Assembly: GCF_020921035.1 (NCBI RefSeq) | Contig: NC_063151.1 | Span: 28,774,934 to 28,838,933 of the forward strand | Reading direction: 5' to 3' | DNA length: 64,000 bases | Source of the DNA: Rhodamnia argentea | Taxonomy: Eukaryota > Streptophyta > Magnoliopsida > Myrtales > Myrtaceae | Shown here: piece after piece, positions 21,835 to 34,611 of the stretch | Layout: every line of letters begins with the position of its first letter | How positions within the stretch are numbered: position 1 is the stretch's first letter | The notes under the pieces: model-generated | What the model saw: the letters and a program-made list of their open reading frames with translations, nothing else | What the model was told of the DNA's origin: nothing | Databases searched by the model: none | Translations under genes and position numbers: made by a program

Positions 21835-23640
21835 GGCCACAAATCAAGGGAAGCCTATCTTCAGCCAAGGGTTCTCTCTGCCACCAAGCATTGGCATAGC
21901 TCAAGTCTCCTGTAAATCCAAAATTTTCGCCACTGCCTGGGGCTTTGCATATAATTTGCAATAGCAGTACGTACTGATGCTATCTCTCTTTGCTTCGTTG
22001 ACAATATTCTTTTGAGCGGCAAATGTCGGATTTAAAGCATCGTTCCGAGATAGTCTCTGATTTTCTGAGTCTGACATTGGCCAAGAGTCAGGTTCAATGT
22101 CTCTGCTATCCTCGTATAGTAGACTTCGCCATAGAAAAGGCACGAAACCCACCTGGGACAGAGGATCAATGTGTACAGTTAACGCTCTCCGGTGTAATAA
22201 TATATGTTGATGATTTGGATGAGACTGTCTTTGGCCGTGAATGGTTTGTGCAGAAGGGAAACAGTACTTATTTAACACATCTGCCAGCTATTGGGACTCT
22301 CTTAACTCTTCCATCAAGGAAGAAAAAGGAATCGTCTGTATAAACGATGATAGAAAAGGTGGGGGCAAATTCCATTTAGCTCGATGCCTTACATGCGTCA
22401 AGCGCCTCTCTACTGCATTATGCATTACAACAGACGGAACACATCTGCCACCACAATGGGAGAAAGTGGGTTTGCCCTCTCGAATCCCTCCCGAGGGTTG
22501 GAAGTACTGAGAGGGCTCTCCATTTATCTCGACGCTAAAAGTTACAGTTTTTCACACACCGGATCATCCCCAGTTCCCCCGAACATTCACTAAGCCCATC
22601 TTATTGTTGAGAAATCCCATTCGATCCCGTCATGAGCTTTATTCGATACCCACAAAGTTAGGAATTTTATTTTTCTTTTCCATACCCTCAATTGGCTTCA
22701 CCGTTTAATGAAACCACCCACCACTCTCCCAGCTTCGTCTCTGCATATCCCTGCGATACTTCCCATGGTCTGTCCGTCCACAAGAGACCCATCCACGTTG
22801 ATCTTCAGCCAATCCCTTGTCGGTGGATTCCAGATTTCGGGTAAGAGGAGTTGCTGCTGGTGTGTTCGTTTTTTTTTACCCCTCTACGGTTCCATTTCTC
22901 GAAGTTCTTTTGTGCATCCAAGGCCGCTTCCCGCTAAGCTGCTCTGATCGGGGTTTTGGGTGGCGAAAGATGAAACGGTTCCTTGCCTTCCATGGCGTTC
23001 CAGAGAGCCCCTGCTACCAAATCTAGAGAAGGTGAGTCCGCATTTGTATTACCTTGCTGTAGTACCCATTCCTCCATGCGGCTGAGCCCCTTGTCTGTGA
23101 TTCTGATATTTAATATCGGGTGTTTCCAGACCTCACGAGTCCAGTCGCACAATAGGAAAAATATATTCAACTGTTTCTGGGGTCTTTCGGCGGCAAATGG
23201 GTTCGGGGTAAGACTTTCCGTTTGAACAAATTCTCTGACGATGGGATTGCGTTTTGGCACACGTTCCAGATGAAGGGTCTGATTTTAGGGTTAACGTTCG
23301 TGTTCCAAATCAATTTCCATAGCTGTCTGGGTGTTTGATATGAGGATGTTGGCTGTTCTGCGTGCTGCTTTGTTTCTGTGGGCATGATGTGACGGTGGGC
23401 ACTTTTTACTGAAGTAAGAACCTGAAGTTGTGCATGTCCAAACCATCTTGTCTTTCTCCATGGTTGAGCTGATAGGGGTAGCTATGATTTCGTTCGCAAT
23501 TCTTCCTTCAAATACCTCATTAATCATCTGTTCTTTCCATCTGAATTCCTCTTTATGGTCCATGAGAACATTCTGGAATTGTATAATCAGGTAGCTACCG
23601 ATGAGCTGATATGTCATCAAATTACTTCGTCATGCTTAAG
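21835..23640 (-). mobile_element. Decayed LINE (L1-type), 5'-truncated
   Basis: Read on the minus strand from 23620 downward, broken frames show typical plant LINE 3' ORF2 pieces: WKEQMINEVFEGRIANEI (about 23540), a zf-RVT block with LWKLIWNTNVNPKIRPFIWN (about 23320), FFLLCDWTREVWKHP (about 23140), and an RNase H start with the LKINVDGS motif and GICRDEAGR (22831-22707). Frameshifts and stops separate the pieces, and the reverse transcriptase core is missing. The part below about 22600 is harder to place, and its share of the element is uncertain. The upper edge lies about 60 bp before the WDR25-like ATG. A shorter related remnant follows ILR3-2. Confidence 0.75.
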
Positions 23641-23700
23641 GACTAGGATTAATACGATCTCAAGTAACACGAACCAAAGAACAACACAAAAACTCAGGCG

Positions 23701-26700
23701 ATGGATCTGCTGCGCAGAGCTTACTCCAATTCCTCCGACGAAGAACCCGAACCCAAACCCAAACCCGCACGTCCCTTCCACCCTCCGCTGAAGCGACCCA
23801 GACCCGAAAACCATACAATCTCCTCCCCCAAATCCAATCCCTTGTATCCTCCTCCAGCCGAAGCTCCCGCTCATGGAAGATATGTATCCAAAAGAGAGCG
23901 TGCCCTCCTGGGTTTGGGTTCACCATCCACTGAGGTTCTTGACCCAGGAAACACTTATCCTTCAGCTTCAACTTCTGCCGCTGGTAAATGTTATAACTTT
24001 GTCTCGAACCTTTTTTTTTTCCACCTGTGCTTGGTTTTTTCTTAGTATTCTCTGTTTGGTTGAGCATGCTTGGGTACGAAGTCTTTCTTCGGGTTATTGC
24101 TATCCGTTTTAGTTGTTTAAACGCAGGGAATGATGGTGGATGGTTGAGCAATAGGATAATTCCCATATTAGGTGATTTAATGAGAAAAACCCGGCAGATA
24201 CTGCCCTGCATTGTCAAGCTATCAAAACTTCCCATTTCAGGATGACAGTTTTATAGAAGGCTTAAGCTCACTTTTTCTCACGTCATGAAGCTGTGGCGAA
24301 GATTAATTGAACAGAGGTTAGAAGGAAGAGACTCATTTTGCCGATAGTCAATTTGGTTTCATAGCTGTCAAAGTAAAGCGATATGGTTAATTATAGATTT
24401 GGAGAGAACATGTATGGCTTCTTGGATATTTTTGTAGAGGACTTTGGATAAGAAATGCGCATGAGCTACATATATCGAAGAAATAAAGGACATCTTTAAA
24501 TGCTTTCGCGCTGAACATGCTTGGCAAACTTCATATACTGTTCATTTTGATAGATCGCTAATTTTACAAAGCTAATCGACAGAATGACTTGTAATTTTCC
24601 AACCTTAGTGTGCATTTTATGTGTGGGTTTTTGAAATTTACTCCCCTTGAATTGCAACATGGAGGATTTAGATGAATGTGAAGCAATTCTTGATGTATTG
24701 TTCTTTTTTTGGCGGTAATTCGCGTCTTATCTGCATGCATGAATACCACATTCTGATGTTGCATTTCTAGCTTGTGTGAATCGTATCTATCTCACTAATG
24801 GAAACATGAGATCCTGACTTTATGCTTTTCTGCTGTTAGTTTCATGTATGGGAAGTTTATTGGATTCAGACCTACCATCTGATGTTCTATCACTGTTGAG
24901 GCATCAAACAAAAGGTCGTGGGCATCTTTGTCAAATACAAGGAAGGCTATCTATAGCTCTCAAGGGCCATACAAAGGCTGTCAACACGATCCAATGGTCA
25001 GAAAGTCATGGTAAGATCTGGCTATGTCAGTGTTTCTGCCTCACGTGCTTCTAGTTGCTGCCTGTCTTGTTATTTGTTGCATCAATCATTACATAGTAGT
25101 TTTCCATCTTTGCTATTTCTCTAGAAGATGGTTGGTGTGGCACTGTGATATTTTGAGCTTACTTCGGTATGCACCTATCAATAAATCGCGATTCACGAAC
25201 TGACTTGTGGGCACATGTTAGCTGAACTCAATCCCAAAAGCATCCTCAATTGTGACTCCTTAAGCCACAGCTTGGATGTGAGTCAAAAAGTAGGAAAATT
25301 TTAATTGGTTTATCCAATTTTATCCACTATTTCATTGAGCTGTTGTGTTAGCAATTCCAAGGATCAGGTGGTGGACCTCAAATAGAAACTCAGAATGAGC
25401 ATGCGAATAGAGTGAAAAACAGAATGAAATTGAGGAAATTTGGTTCTCTGATAATAACCTTATCCTTGTTTTTCCTTGACATTCACTACGATCAAACGTG
25501 GTTTCATATCTGGGGCAGTTGATTCATGTATAAATCTCTTTGCGTATAGGCCAAATTAGAGGGAATTTGCAAATGCAAGATCCATGTGGTTCATGTTGGC
25601 ACACAATAAAAAACTTTTTTCAAGAGACCTGCTTTGCCCTACTATAACAGTCTGTCATGGCTATTGCATGATCAAATTTGCTTTAGTTCATTTTAAGGTC
25701 AATGCATGAGTTTAAGTTTGCAGTAACTTGCATTCTTAGGTGGTCTCAATATGTAAAAACTAAATGTGAAACACCTGCATATTGATGGGGCCTCTCACAT
25801 CATGTGCATGCACAAAATGATTTGTTCATTCCTCTTCTGTTGTGCCTCCATTTTTATGATGGTAATTGCTTTGTATTCATGATCTCCCAATTAATCTGTT
25901 TTCTAGAGTTAGTTTGCAGCTCGTCTTCTTGCATCGGCTGGCATGGATCATAAGGTCTTCATATGGAATGTGTGGAAGCACGCATTCTGAGCCATCACAA
26001 TGCTGCAGTGAAGGATGTGAAGTGGTCAAAGCTTGGTTGGCATGTACTTTCCTGTGGATATGACTGCACATCAAGGTTGGTTGATATTGAAAAAGGGATA
26101 GAGACTCAGGTATTCAAGGAGGACCAAGTTGTCAATGTTGTGAAATTCCACCCAGACAACTTCAACCTTTTCCTTTCAGGAGGAGCAAAAGGCCAGCTCA
26201 GGTTATGGGATGTCAGAACTGGCAGAGCAACACATGAGTATATACGTCAACTTGGTCCAATCCTTGATTTGGAATTTTCTCTAGATGGCAAGCAATTCAT
26301 CTCTTCGAGTGATGTCTCCTTTAGCAATATCAGCGAAAATGCAATAATAGTTTGGGATGTTTCCCGGCAGGTTCCTCTTTCCAATCAGGTCAGCATTCAC
26401 TAATTATGACTGATTTTGCTATAGTTGTTTGAGTTTCTTTTAGAGAGGAAGTGTTATTTTGATATGCAAGTTGCTTGTAAAGGTCTCATAAGTTTGAGCT
26501 TTTGAAGTAGTATGCACATTTAGTGAGTAATGATAGTGTTTAATCTAGCGACTGCAAGACAGAGCAAAGCTTGCTGAAGATTGTTGTCAAGAATCAAACC
26601 TGAAACTCGTCTTTTGGCATGGGGATTCGACCATTTACCTCTATCGCAAGGCAGATCTTTTGTCACCTTTACTTTAAATGATGAACTTTGCAGATTAGAA

Positions 26701-28176
26701 AACCCAACTATGATTTTTTATTTTCGCTAACAAATGATACAGTTCTATTATTTTGGGCAGAAATAATATATCAATAGAATGATACTAAGCATGCTAAGAT
26801 TCATCTTCTATGCTTGGTTACTAAGTGATGTGTCAGATTCCTGTTGGATGCTCGAATGGGCCACTAACTTAAATAGCCACTACAGAGAGTCACATTACTT
26901 AGCAAACCAATTTAGTGCTTGGGTCTTAGTATCCCGAGCATTGCCCAATTTTCCTGGACCAAAGTGATAGATGTGGCCTCATTATATCCATTGGATTTAG
27001 GCTGTTTGAGGGGACTCTACATCATAATCGTCATGCAGCTTATTGCCATATAAGTGAATAAGTTTATTCTATAACTCAGCTTTTCATCGCCTCTGCCCTA
27101 CTCATAGAGAAATTTGTCTAGGGCTTCTGTACTTTATGTCCCCAGAAGTCTCTTTCCTCAATTCGAGTTTTTGGAGTCATGACTCATAGACAATATTTTA
27201 GGTCTGCCAGAGTAGATGTTTTACTTAATCCAGGGCCAACATAATTGCTAACCCATTGTTAAAAAAATGCGGGTCCCACTTGGCTCCTGGTCTTGAAGCA
27301 CCTACAACATTTGCTCCTAGAGGACCTAAGACATGCTTACTCATGTGTTGAAGCCCGCAGTTTTTGCCACCTTTAAGAAGCATAGACATATCGATAGAGA
27401 ATTAGGTAGTGTATAGGTCTAAGGAAATTAATTACAACCAAGCAAAGAAGAGGGAAATAATAGGAAGGAAAGAAGTGAAAACTCTTACAAAGATTACCGT
27501 CAGGTCAATCCTGAGTCATCTCATGTTGTCACATTCAACTAGAGAAGTGTTGATTTATATCCTATGTTCTAATTAGGAAGAAAGATTTATCACGCCAACA
27601 TTAGAGGATGGTCTAAAAATCTGCAATTGCTTTTTACCTGTGAAAATATTCTGGTCATCCCATGCTTCAAGTATTATCTACATGTTACCTTAACCAATAA
27701 TATCATCAATTTAAACAGTGGATCTTATTGACAATAGTTCTACAACTTTCTTTATGCATATCTACTTATCTAGTATGGTAAATTCCCATGTCTGTCTCTC
27801 ACAGGTTTATGGAGAGGCCTATACCTGCACTTGTATTAGGCATCATCCAACTGAGCCTTGTTTTGTTGCCCAGTCAAATGGAAATTATATCGCCCTTTTC
27901 TCTTCAAACCCCCCTTTTCGGCTTGACAAGTATAAAAGGTACGAGGGTCATGGAGTCTCTGGGTTCCCCATCAAGTGCAACTTCAGCCTAGACGGTGAAA
28001 TGCTTGCAACGGGCTCTTCAGAAGGTTCCATATACTTTTACAAGTACGGGTCATCTGAGCTTCTCCGGAAAACCAAGGCGTACGCATCACCATGCGTGGA
28101 CGTGGCTTTCCACCCCATCATGTCAAATTTTATTGCAGTTTGCAGTTGGGCTGGAGATATATCGGTGTTCGAGTAG
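23701..28176 (+). CDS. WD40-repeat protein, WDR25/PRP17-like, with apparent frameshift
   Basis: Four exons: 23701-23983, 24840-25010, 25920-26388, 27805-28176, totalling 1295 nt. This is not a multiple of three. The N-terminus is Pro/Glu-rich (MDLLRRAYSNSSDEEPEP). WD40 blades follow: LKGHTKAVNTIQWSESH in exon 2; MDHKVFIWNVW, HHNAAVKDVKWS, SCGYDCTSRLVDIEKG, LSGGAKGQLRLWDVRTG and ISENAIIVWDVSR in exon 3; CNFSLDGEMLATGSSEGSIY and VAFHPIMSNFIAVCSW in exon 4. Plant WDR25-like proteins resemble the splicing factor PRP17, but their role is not established. In exon 3 the frame of FIWNVW runs into TGA at 25988-25990. The conserved continuation ARILSHH is in a frame reached by losing one base just after 25975. 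The gene may be a pseudogene or the base may be a sequence error; the rest of the exon structure is intact. Confidence 0.8.
25976..25990 (+). other. Frameshift point in the WDR25-like gene
   Basis: The codon TGG of NVW (25973-25975) is followed by only two bases before GCA CGC ATT (Ala-Arg-Ile), the conserved next blade. The uninterrupted frame stops at TGA 25988. The stretch is too short to hide an intron. Confidence 0.7.
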
Positions 28177-29839
28177 CTTACTGTATTTCCGGACTCACAC
28201 AAGCTCATAATTTTCCTTCCCCCTCACACAAGCTCATAATGTTCCTTCCCCCTCCCCCCCCGAATTTTCAGCATTTAGAAGAGAAGGTACCCCTATACCA
28301 ACGGCATGTGATTGCTGACAGACGTGCAAGAGACTAAGAGTATTGGTTTTAGCTTTGCCATCGTTTATCATTTAATTCTTAACTTCTAATCTGGTTGCCC
28401 CATGGAATTCTTGAACTTTGTGGGAAGTTGATTTTTTCTCTCTGAGTCTCTCTTGAGGAACTATTGTGATGACTCGCTTGTTTGCCACGAGATTGCAGAT
28501 ATTTCACCATCAAGTTGTTGACTTCCAAATTTAAGAAGCATGATGAGTACTGTTGTGAGATTTGCCACAATGATAGGATGCTTTTGCCTTCTTTCCCAAT
28601 TTCAGAGGCAAGCCCCTCTCTTCACACACTAAATATGCCAGAAAGAGATTTTCTTTTTCGGGCCATAGGACGAGGAAGAGTTTGACCAAATCATTAGTAT
28701 GAACCCATTCTTTCCTCTATAGTTTGAAGGCACGGATATAGAGACTCGGCTGGAGGCCATGGAACATTGTACAGGTCTCACGAACCGGTTAAGTTCCTAG
28801 CGCATGTGGCATTGACTCGGAGCAATTTATATGTGGTTGATGAAATTCAAATGGATGATCCCAATCCCTAAATTAGAAAACTTCAAACATTCCAAGCAAC
28901 TGCGCCAAGTTCCTTATTAACTGTTTTTTTTCATGTAAGTGCGCTGTGATTGGGGATTTGTCTGCATAAAGTGTCTTGAGACGTTCATATTAACGAAATT
29001 GATGTTTGCTCTAAATATGGTGGACCAAAACAACAAAAAATTACTGAACATCTAATGGAAGATTGGCAAGTCGGAAGACTGTAATCGTGTCTATGTTAAA
29101 AGAAGAAGAAGAAGATGTCTTCAATTTTGTTGTAGTTGTCCCGGTCGTGCTTTTAATAGAAGTTTATTGATCATCCCCCCGTTTCCTCTTGAATTCGTAT
29201 ATACCGGCATCATTTTCCGCATGAAAATGTACGATGTTTTTATTTCTCGTATACCGGAAATGCGTGGGCGTCGCAACCCTTATTTCATTTTGAATGTTTG
29301 AGCCCACCCTTCCAAGTAGATACGCGATTACCTATAAAAAGGAACTATTGAAAAAAATTCATATGTGTCATGTCGTCATGTGGATTTCAACAATCTTTTA
29401 TAATGCGAAATATATATATGTGCATGTGTGTCGCCAGCTCGATTATTCAATTGTGTAATTGTTGATAAATTATTAGCGCCAGTTATGAGAATATTTTAGT
29501 TTTTTTTTTTGGTCGAATGTTTTTGGATATTAAAAAAGGATATTATTATGTTTTTGTTATTTTGCTGCTCCCTCCATTTTTATGTTTTTCCTTATTGAAA
29601 AATGAAACAACTCGAGAGTCCGACCCGCATTCCATTCGAGCGGGCCCCGAAAAGAGCCCGTATTCTCTGGAAAACCCGGTTTACTCCACGACTGGCTTTG
29701 ACGTACCACCACCACCACCAGGTCCACCGCCACTATCTTAATCTCATTCCCCCAATCTCTTTTTCCTCTCCCCGTGTAAAACCTTGCGCAAATTCTTCTG
29801 CCTGGCGTCGTGGAAGGCAATTCGGTCGTCCGAATCGAG
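28177..29839 (+). other. Spacer and ILR3-2 promoter/leader
   Basis: After the WD40 stop a 29-bp unit is tandemly repeated (28196-28224, 28225-28253; 'cacacaagctcataatnttc'). The middle holds no recognisable gene. From about 29610 the sequence matches the leader of ILR3-1 (shared 'aaaacccggtttactcc' and 'cccccaatctct'), so the duplicated block begins near there. Confidence 0.55.
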
Positions 29840-32684
29840 ATGGTGTCTCCGGAGCATGCGAATTGGATCTACGACTCTGGCTTGATCGACGATATTGCCG
29901 TGGCGGACGGCCCTTTCCAGGTCTCCGGCTCCGGATTTTCGTGGCCCGATCAGCCTCTGAACGGGTCTTCCCTATTCAGGTACTTGCGCGATGTGACCAT
30001 CCTTTTTGTTTGGCAAATTGGGGCTTTGCACGGAGCGGTGATTTCAATCTAGATGATGTCTCCGGTCCATGTGATGGAATGCCAACTCCGATGATTTTGA
30101 GGAATTCGTAGCTGTATGCCGTATTGCATCCGGATAGAATTTCGGCGTTTGTGGTTGATAAGTCGGAGGGCCTGTGTGGGGGTACAGTGAGCGCTTTAGA
30201 GAAATTAGGAGAATTACTGCAAAGTGGAGAAAAGTAATTCGCAAAACATGGAGACATAGTACAAGGATGGTAAACGATTCTCAATTCAATAGGAAGATCG
30301 CTGCTCAGCAAAATTTTAAGCCACTAATCTTGGGGAAGTTCAAAGTTTTTTGCTTATATCTGTTGCCCCCATGTCTAAAGGGGCTTATGCACTCCACTCC
30401 TAGCTTCAGACAAAGACGGTGGAGCAGAATGTGGGAGTTGAACCCCTAAATGTATCCTGGACAAGGTTATGCTCTGCCATTGGGCTATTTTCACCTGCTG
30501 CGCAAGTGTTTGGTGCCGCAGCCATCAGGGTTGTCTTTGCTGCGTAAACAAGAATAAGTTGTCCTTAGCCATGACTTTAGCTGTATTTTGAGTGTGGGAA
30601 GGAATGAACAGATACAAGATTGTTGTTTGGTTTGAGAAGATGAGATTGACTTGCATAATATCCGTCAAATATCTGAAGAACTTCATTTTTATATGATTAT
30701 CAGCCCAGTCCCTAATTTAGTTGTTGCGGGTTTGGATTTCCGGGGCCTTCTTTAGACTTGGGTTTTTCAGCATTATGCAAAAGGAGCTTGCTCTATCAGG
30801 AGTTAAGCCTTGCACATACATTACTGGTTGGTGGAAGTAGACTTCCATTTGCAAGTCTGAGGGGGTTTTTACTGATAAAAAGAATTATTCGGTTGCTTTC
30901 TGAAAACTGCACAAAGTCTGTGAATCTTTGAAATCCCTGAAATTCCACTTAAAAATGACAGGATTCCAAATTCTTAGGATGCTTAGGCACTAATTGGGCG
31001 AAGATTTGCTGATGATTACTTTCTTTTTGGGGATTGCTAATGTGAAGGTTTAATCACGGTATAGACCCTGAAGGCTTGTGCTGTAGGTGTATGTATTTCT
31101 GTAGTATTGAGGTGAGTCGTTTGGTAAATGAAGTTTACTCTGATTTTTTGTGGGTCTAGCACGTAAGCTTGTTTTAGATGATTGAAGATTCACCATTTTC
31201 TATTGATTGTGTTTATCCTTCTGATTTCTTACGCGCGTACTTGTTCTGTAGCACGGAAATTGATGGTTCTTTCGGGGAGTCAGATGGAGCGAAGGAAAAT
31301 GGTTCAAAAAAGAGGTATTTGTATCTATGTTAAATTGCAAAGTAACAATCGGAGTTAAATTTTTTAATTTCCACTTTTTCCGATTCATTTCATGTAATTG
31401 TGTTGAACCTTCTGGTGGTGGAGATGGCCATAATGTAGGAGACTAAACTCCAATTATGCTGCATCGCAAGGATTCCTTGTTATTGTTTCAGTAATAGCCT
31501 GTGAGCATGATCAATGCTAATGTTAAGGGCATGTGAGCAGAACGCTTTAGTTTTAGTTGATATTGACTGATAATGAGTTCTCTTTGTCATGGTTGCTTAT
31601 CTAAATTTTGTTTCTACTGTCGGAAATTGAAGACTTCAAGTCTGGCTGAATTTGGGCTTAGGAAGTGAAGATTTTCCAATCCTTGATTGAAATTTGAATC
31701 TCAGTTTTTTGTCAGTTTGGCACATATTACATATTTTGACTTGCTTTATGAGGTTATGCAGGTGATTGGTTTATGCAGGATTCATGTGTTTCTGATATGG
31801 AGATGTTGCTGCAGGTTTAGAACTGAATCATGCAGTGCTTCTAGTTCCAAGGCATGTAGGGAGAAGTTGCGTAGAGATAGACTAAATGACAAGTAAATCT
31901 CTCTTCCGCCCTTGTACACTCTTGCATGCATATGCACTCACATAGTTCTCGTCACAACAATCACTTGCATACCCTTTGCCCTCTTGCATGAGCTTTTTGC
32001 TGAAAGGAAATAGAATCGTTCCAAGCTTTTAACGTTGCACAATGTTATAATTGGTAGGTTTTTGGAATTGGCATCTATCCTTGAGCCTGGAAGGCCTCCT
32101 AAGACAGACAAGGCTGCAATATTGATAGATGTGGTTCGAATGGTGACCCAGTTGCGTGGTGAAGCTCAGAAATTGAAGGACTCAAACAGTAGTCTCCAAG
32201 AGAAAATCAAAGAGTTGAAGGTACTTAATGTAATATAAACATTTGAAGAATTTAATTAAGGCATGCTTTCCTGGCTTTGTTTAATTTGAGTATTTTAATT
32301 CTGTCAATATTTGAAGTCTTTTCTACCTCAATCCCATGAAGTTGTTGGGCGGTGACCATAATTTGAATTGGTTGGTTAAAACTTTTCAGTGTCTTACAGT
32401 TGCTTTCACATTTTTAGGCTGAGAAAAATGAGCTTCGTGACGAGAAGCAAAGATTAAAAGCAGAGAAAGAGAAGTTGGAACACCAATTGAAGGCCATGAG
32501 TGCACAGCCAAGCTTCTTGCCTCCACCTCATGCAATTCCTGCGGCATTTGCCACCCAAGGCCAGGCCCCCGGAAACAAGTTGGTGCCTTTCATTGGTTAC
32601 CCCGGTGTCGCTATGTGGCAATTTATGCCTCCAGCGGCTGTGGATACCTCACAAGATCATGTTCTCCGCCCACCAGTTGCTTAA
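29840..32684 (+). CDS. ILR3: bHLH transcription factor ILR3/bHLH105-like, copy 2
   Basis: Five exons: 29840-29979, 31252-31314, 31815-31892, 32058-32220, 32418-32684; 236 residues. Every exon has the same length and phase as copy 1. The protein starts MVSPEHANWIYDSGLIDD, has the bHLH basic region KACREKLRRDRLND and a coiled coil, and ends VDTSQDHVLRPPVA. Differences from copy 1 are few: for example SASSSK for SGSSSK before the basic region, Asn-Asp-Lys for Asn-Asp-Arg at the exon 3/4 junction, DVVRMV for DAVRMV in helix 2, and MSAQPSFLPPPHAIPAA for TNAQPSFLTPPPAIPAA in the tail. Introns are also alignable, so the duplication is not ancient. The role is as for copy 1: an iron-homeostasis IVc bHLH acting in dimers. 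No inactivating change is seen. Confidence 0.93.
30335..30495 (-). mobile_element. Intronic tRNA-derived SINE, copy in ILR3-2
   Basis: The minus strand carries a perfect box A (TAGCCCAATGG, 30476-30486) and a perfect box B (GGTTCAACTCC, 30435-30445), about 30 nt apart, with a body like that at 19060-19215. Pol III promoter boxes are better preserved here than in copy 1. Limits are approximate. Confidence 0.7.
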
Positions 32685-33164
32685 GTTGGCAACGTCAGAT
32701 CATATGGGCTGGCTTTCATTTGATCCTCAATATTTGATTCAGTTTGTCATGTTTAGTGGTTAGCTTTTTCTGGAAGTCTACTGACTGTTTTTTGTTGGAC
32801 GAGTATGTGTGTACGATCACAACTATCATGACTTACGATTTCACTTGTAAATTTCACCAAATTTTATAAGGTAGCTATCTTCCTAGTTTCATTTTCGAGT
32901 GGATTCTCCTCTACACTTTGTCGTGCAGCTTCCCTTTAGGCCTATTTATCATAAATATGTTTCTGATAAGATGTTTCGGCAACAAAACGCATCTCAGTGA
33001 AGTCTTGGTTGGATTTAATTACCAACTTATGTTAGTGCAAATTTCGTTATCTGCTTTGAATTCATGCCAATGGATTAATTGCAAGTCTCTGCAAATTTGA
33101 CAGCTCTTGATGGATTTATTGGAGATTTCGGCATGCTCGGTATATAAGGGCTACAAACCGAGCG
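32685..33164 (+). other. ILR3-2 3' flank
   Basis: Non-coding sequence similar to 21330-21834 after ILR3-1. No gene. Confidence 0.6.
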
Positions 33165-34260
33165 AAGCCTATCCTCGGCCAAGGCTTCACTCTGCCACTA
33201 TGCGTAGGTGTTACAGATGTTGTCCTGATAATCCGGAATTTTGCAGCTGTCCAGGTCTACGCGTGTAGTTTGCAATGGCAAATAATAAAGGTGAAGATTT
33301 GGATGAGACTATCCTTGGCCTTGACCAGTAATATATCCTGGATGTATTTCTGATAAGGAAGTAAAGGAAAAGATTTTGTTATGTTTCGTTTAGCTTTTGA
33401 CTCCCTAAGTTAAACAAAGAAGAACCCTGTAGAAATGACGTGACTTGGAAATTTTCCAGCAAGGATCCAGGAAAGAAAGAAATTTTGGAGCAATGGGCAA
33501 CAACAGTGGCTGCTAAAGTCATTTGCATTGCAGAGAAATAGAGCTAGGTAAGAAACGGGCTGCGAAGTTGGCGATTTTCTATTTGAATGGAGAATTTTCA
33601 TGAGTGGAGTGAGCTTGAAAGGCAAGGTTTCGACAACTGACATGGATCCGTAGAATCATTTGGAGTTGAAGAAGGTATTACAGTGAGTTTCCAAGGTGGA
33701 GTTCTTGGACTCTTCCTGTTAGTTCTTTGTGACTTCGAATAGTATCTGATATAACTAAGCCTAGGAGATCTACTTCTGCTTGGACAAAGCGGTCATAGGC
33801 CAGCTTGAAGTTTGGATGCCAGGAACGACAGCGACAAATTTGTTGGCGCTTATGTTTGTCCCCTGTCTTCGATTCTGCTGATAAATTTATTTAGCAGTTA
33901 GTGTTGGCTTATGCTCCGAGCAAATGGCAGATACCACGAGGTGTTTGAGGTAGGAGGTAGATCCATGAGCCTCGGAAGAAATTAGTGAGACCCTGTTTGC
34001 GGACTTCGACCTCTATGCTGGGCATAGTCTTACTTGTCATTGATCTCCACGGCCTTGGACCATTTGATCATTCTAAGATCTTCATGGTCCATCAGAACAT
34101 ACTGGTATTCCCACGGGAATTGCAGTTCCACGTTGGTTGCAGCTATGTTATGTAGAAAAATATTAGGACCTCTTGGTTTGTTTAAGGGAGGAATGCCAGA
34201 AGAGTTATCATAAAAGGAAATGCCTTGTCGGTGAAATTCAGACGTTTGAAACCGCGACAT
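33165..34260 (-). mobile_element. LINE-like remnant after ILR3-2
   Basis: The segment shares short blocks with 21835-23640: 'gaagatttggatgagactat' against 'gatgatttggatgagactgt', and 'tggtccatcagaacatactgg' against 'tggtccatgagaacattctgg'. The minus frame VLMDHEDLRMIKWSKAVEIND is a decayed form of VLMDHKEEFRWKEQMINEV. No intact protein domain remains. It may have been copied together with ILR3 or be a separate insertion. Confidence 0.5.
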
Positions 34261-34611
34261 AGATCGTATGCGTTGGCCTTGATTGAAATAATCATGAGAA
34301 CATTATGGGTATCATCACTTCTGTGCTATTCTGAACTGGTTTCAATGATGAGACGAGCTACTTTTGGCTGGTGCGTCGGAGTATTCGAAAATCCTAAGTT
34401 ATGTAACTTATTGTCCCATTATCCTTTCAACAGATCCTACAAAGTTACTTAACAAGGTAAGGTACAATAAAACAAAGAACGGATGTCCCCGGTTGCTTCC
34501 ATTCAATTTCGTTCTAGGATGGTGACAAGCCTTTGTCAATCTCTTTTCTTGCTCCATCTCTTCTGTGCTCTTTCCGCTGATTCATTTTGGACAATACCAA
34601 CCCTCAAACTG

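Noticed and set aside
23660-24235. 191-codon minus-strand frame opposite WD40 exon 1
   Set aside because: The sense strand has a good start, a Pro-rich N-terminus and a donor that fits the next exon. The antisense frame only mirrors its low-complexity composition.
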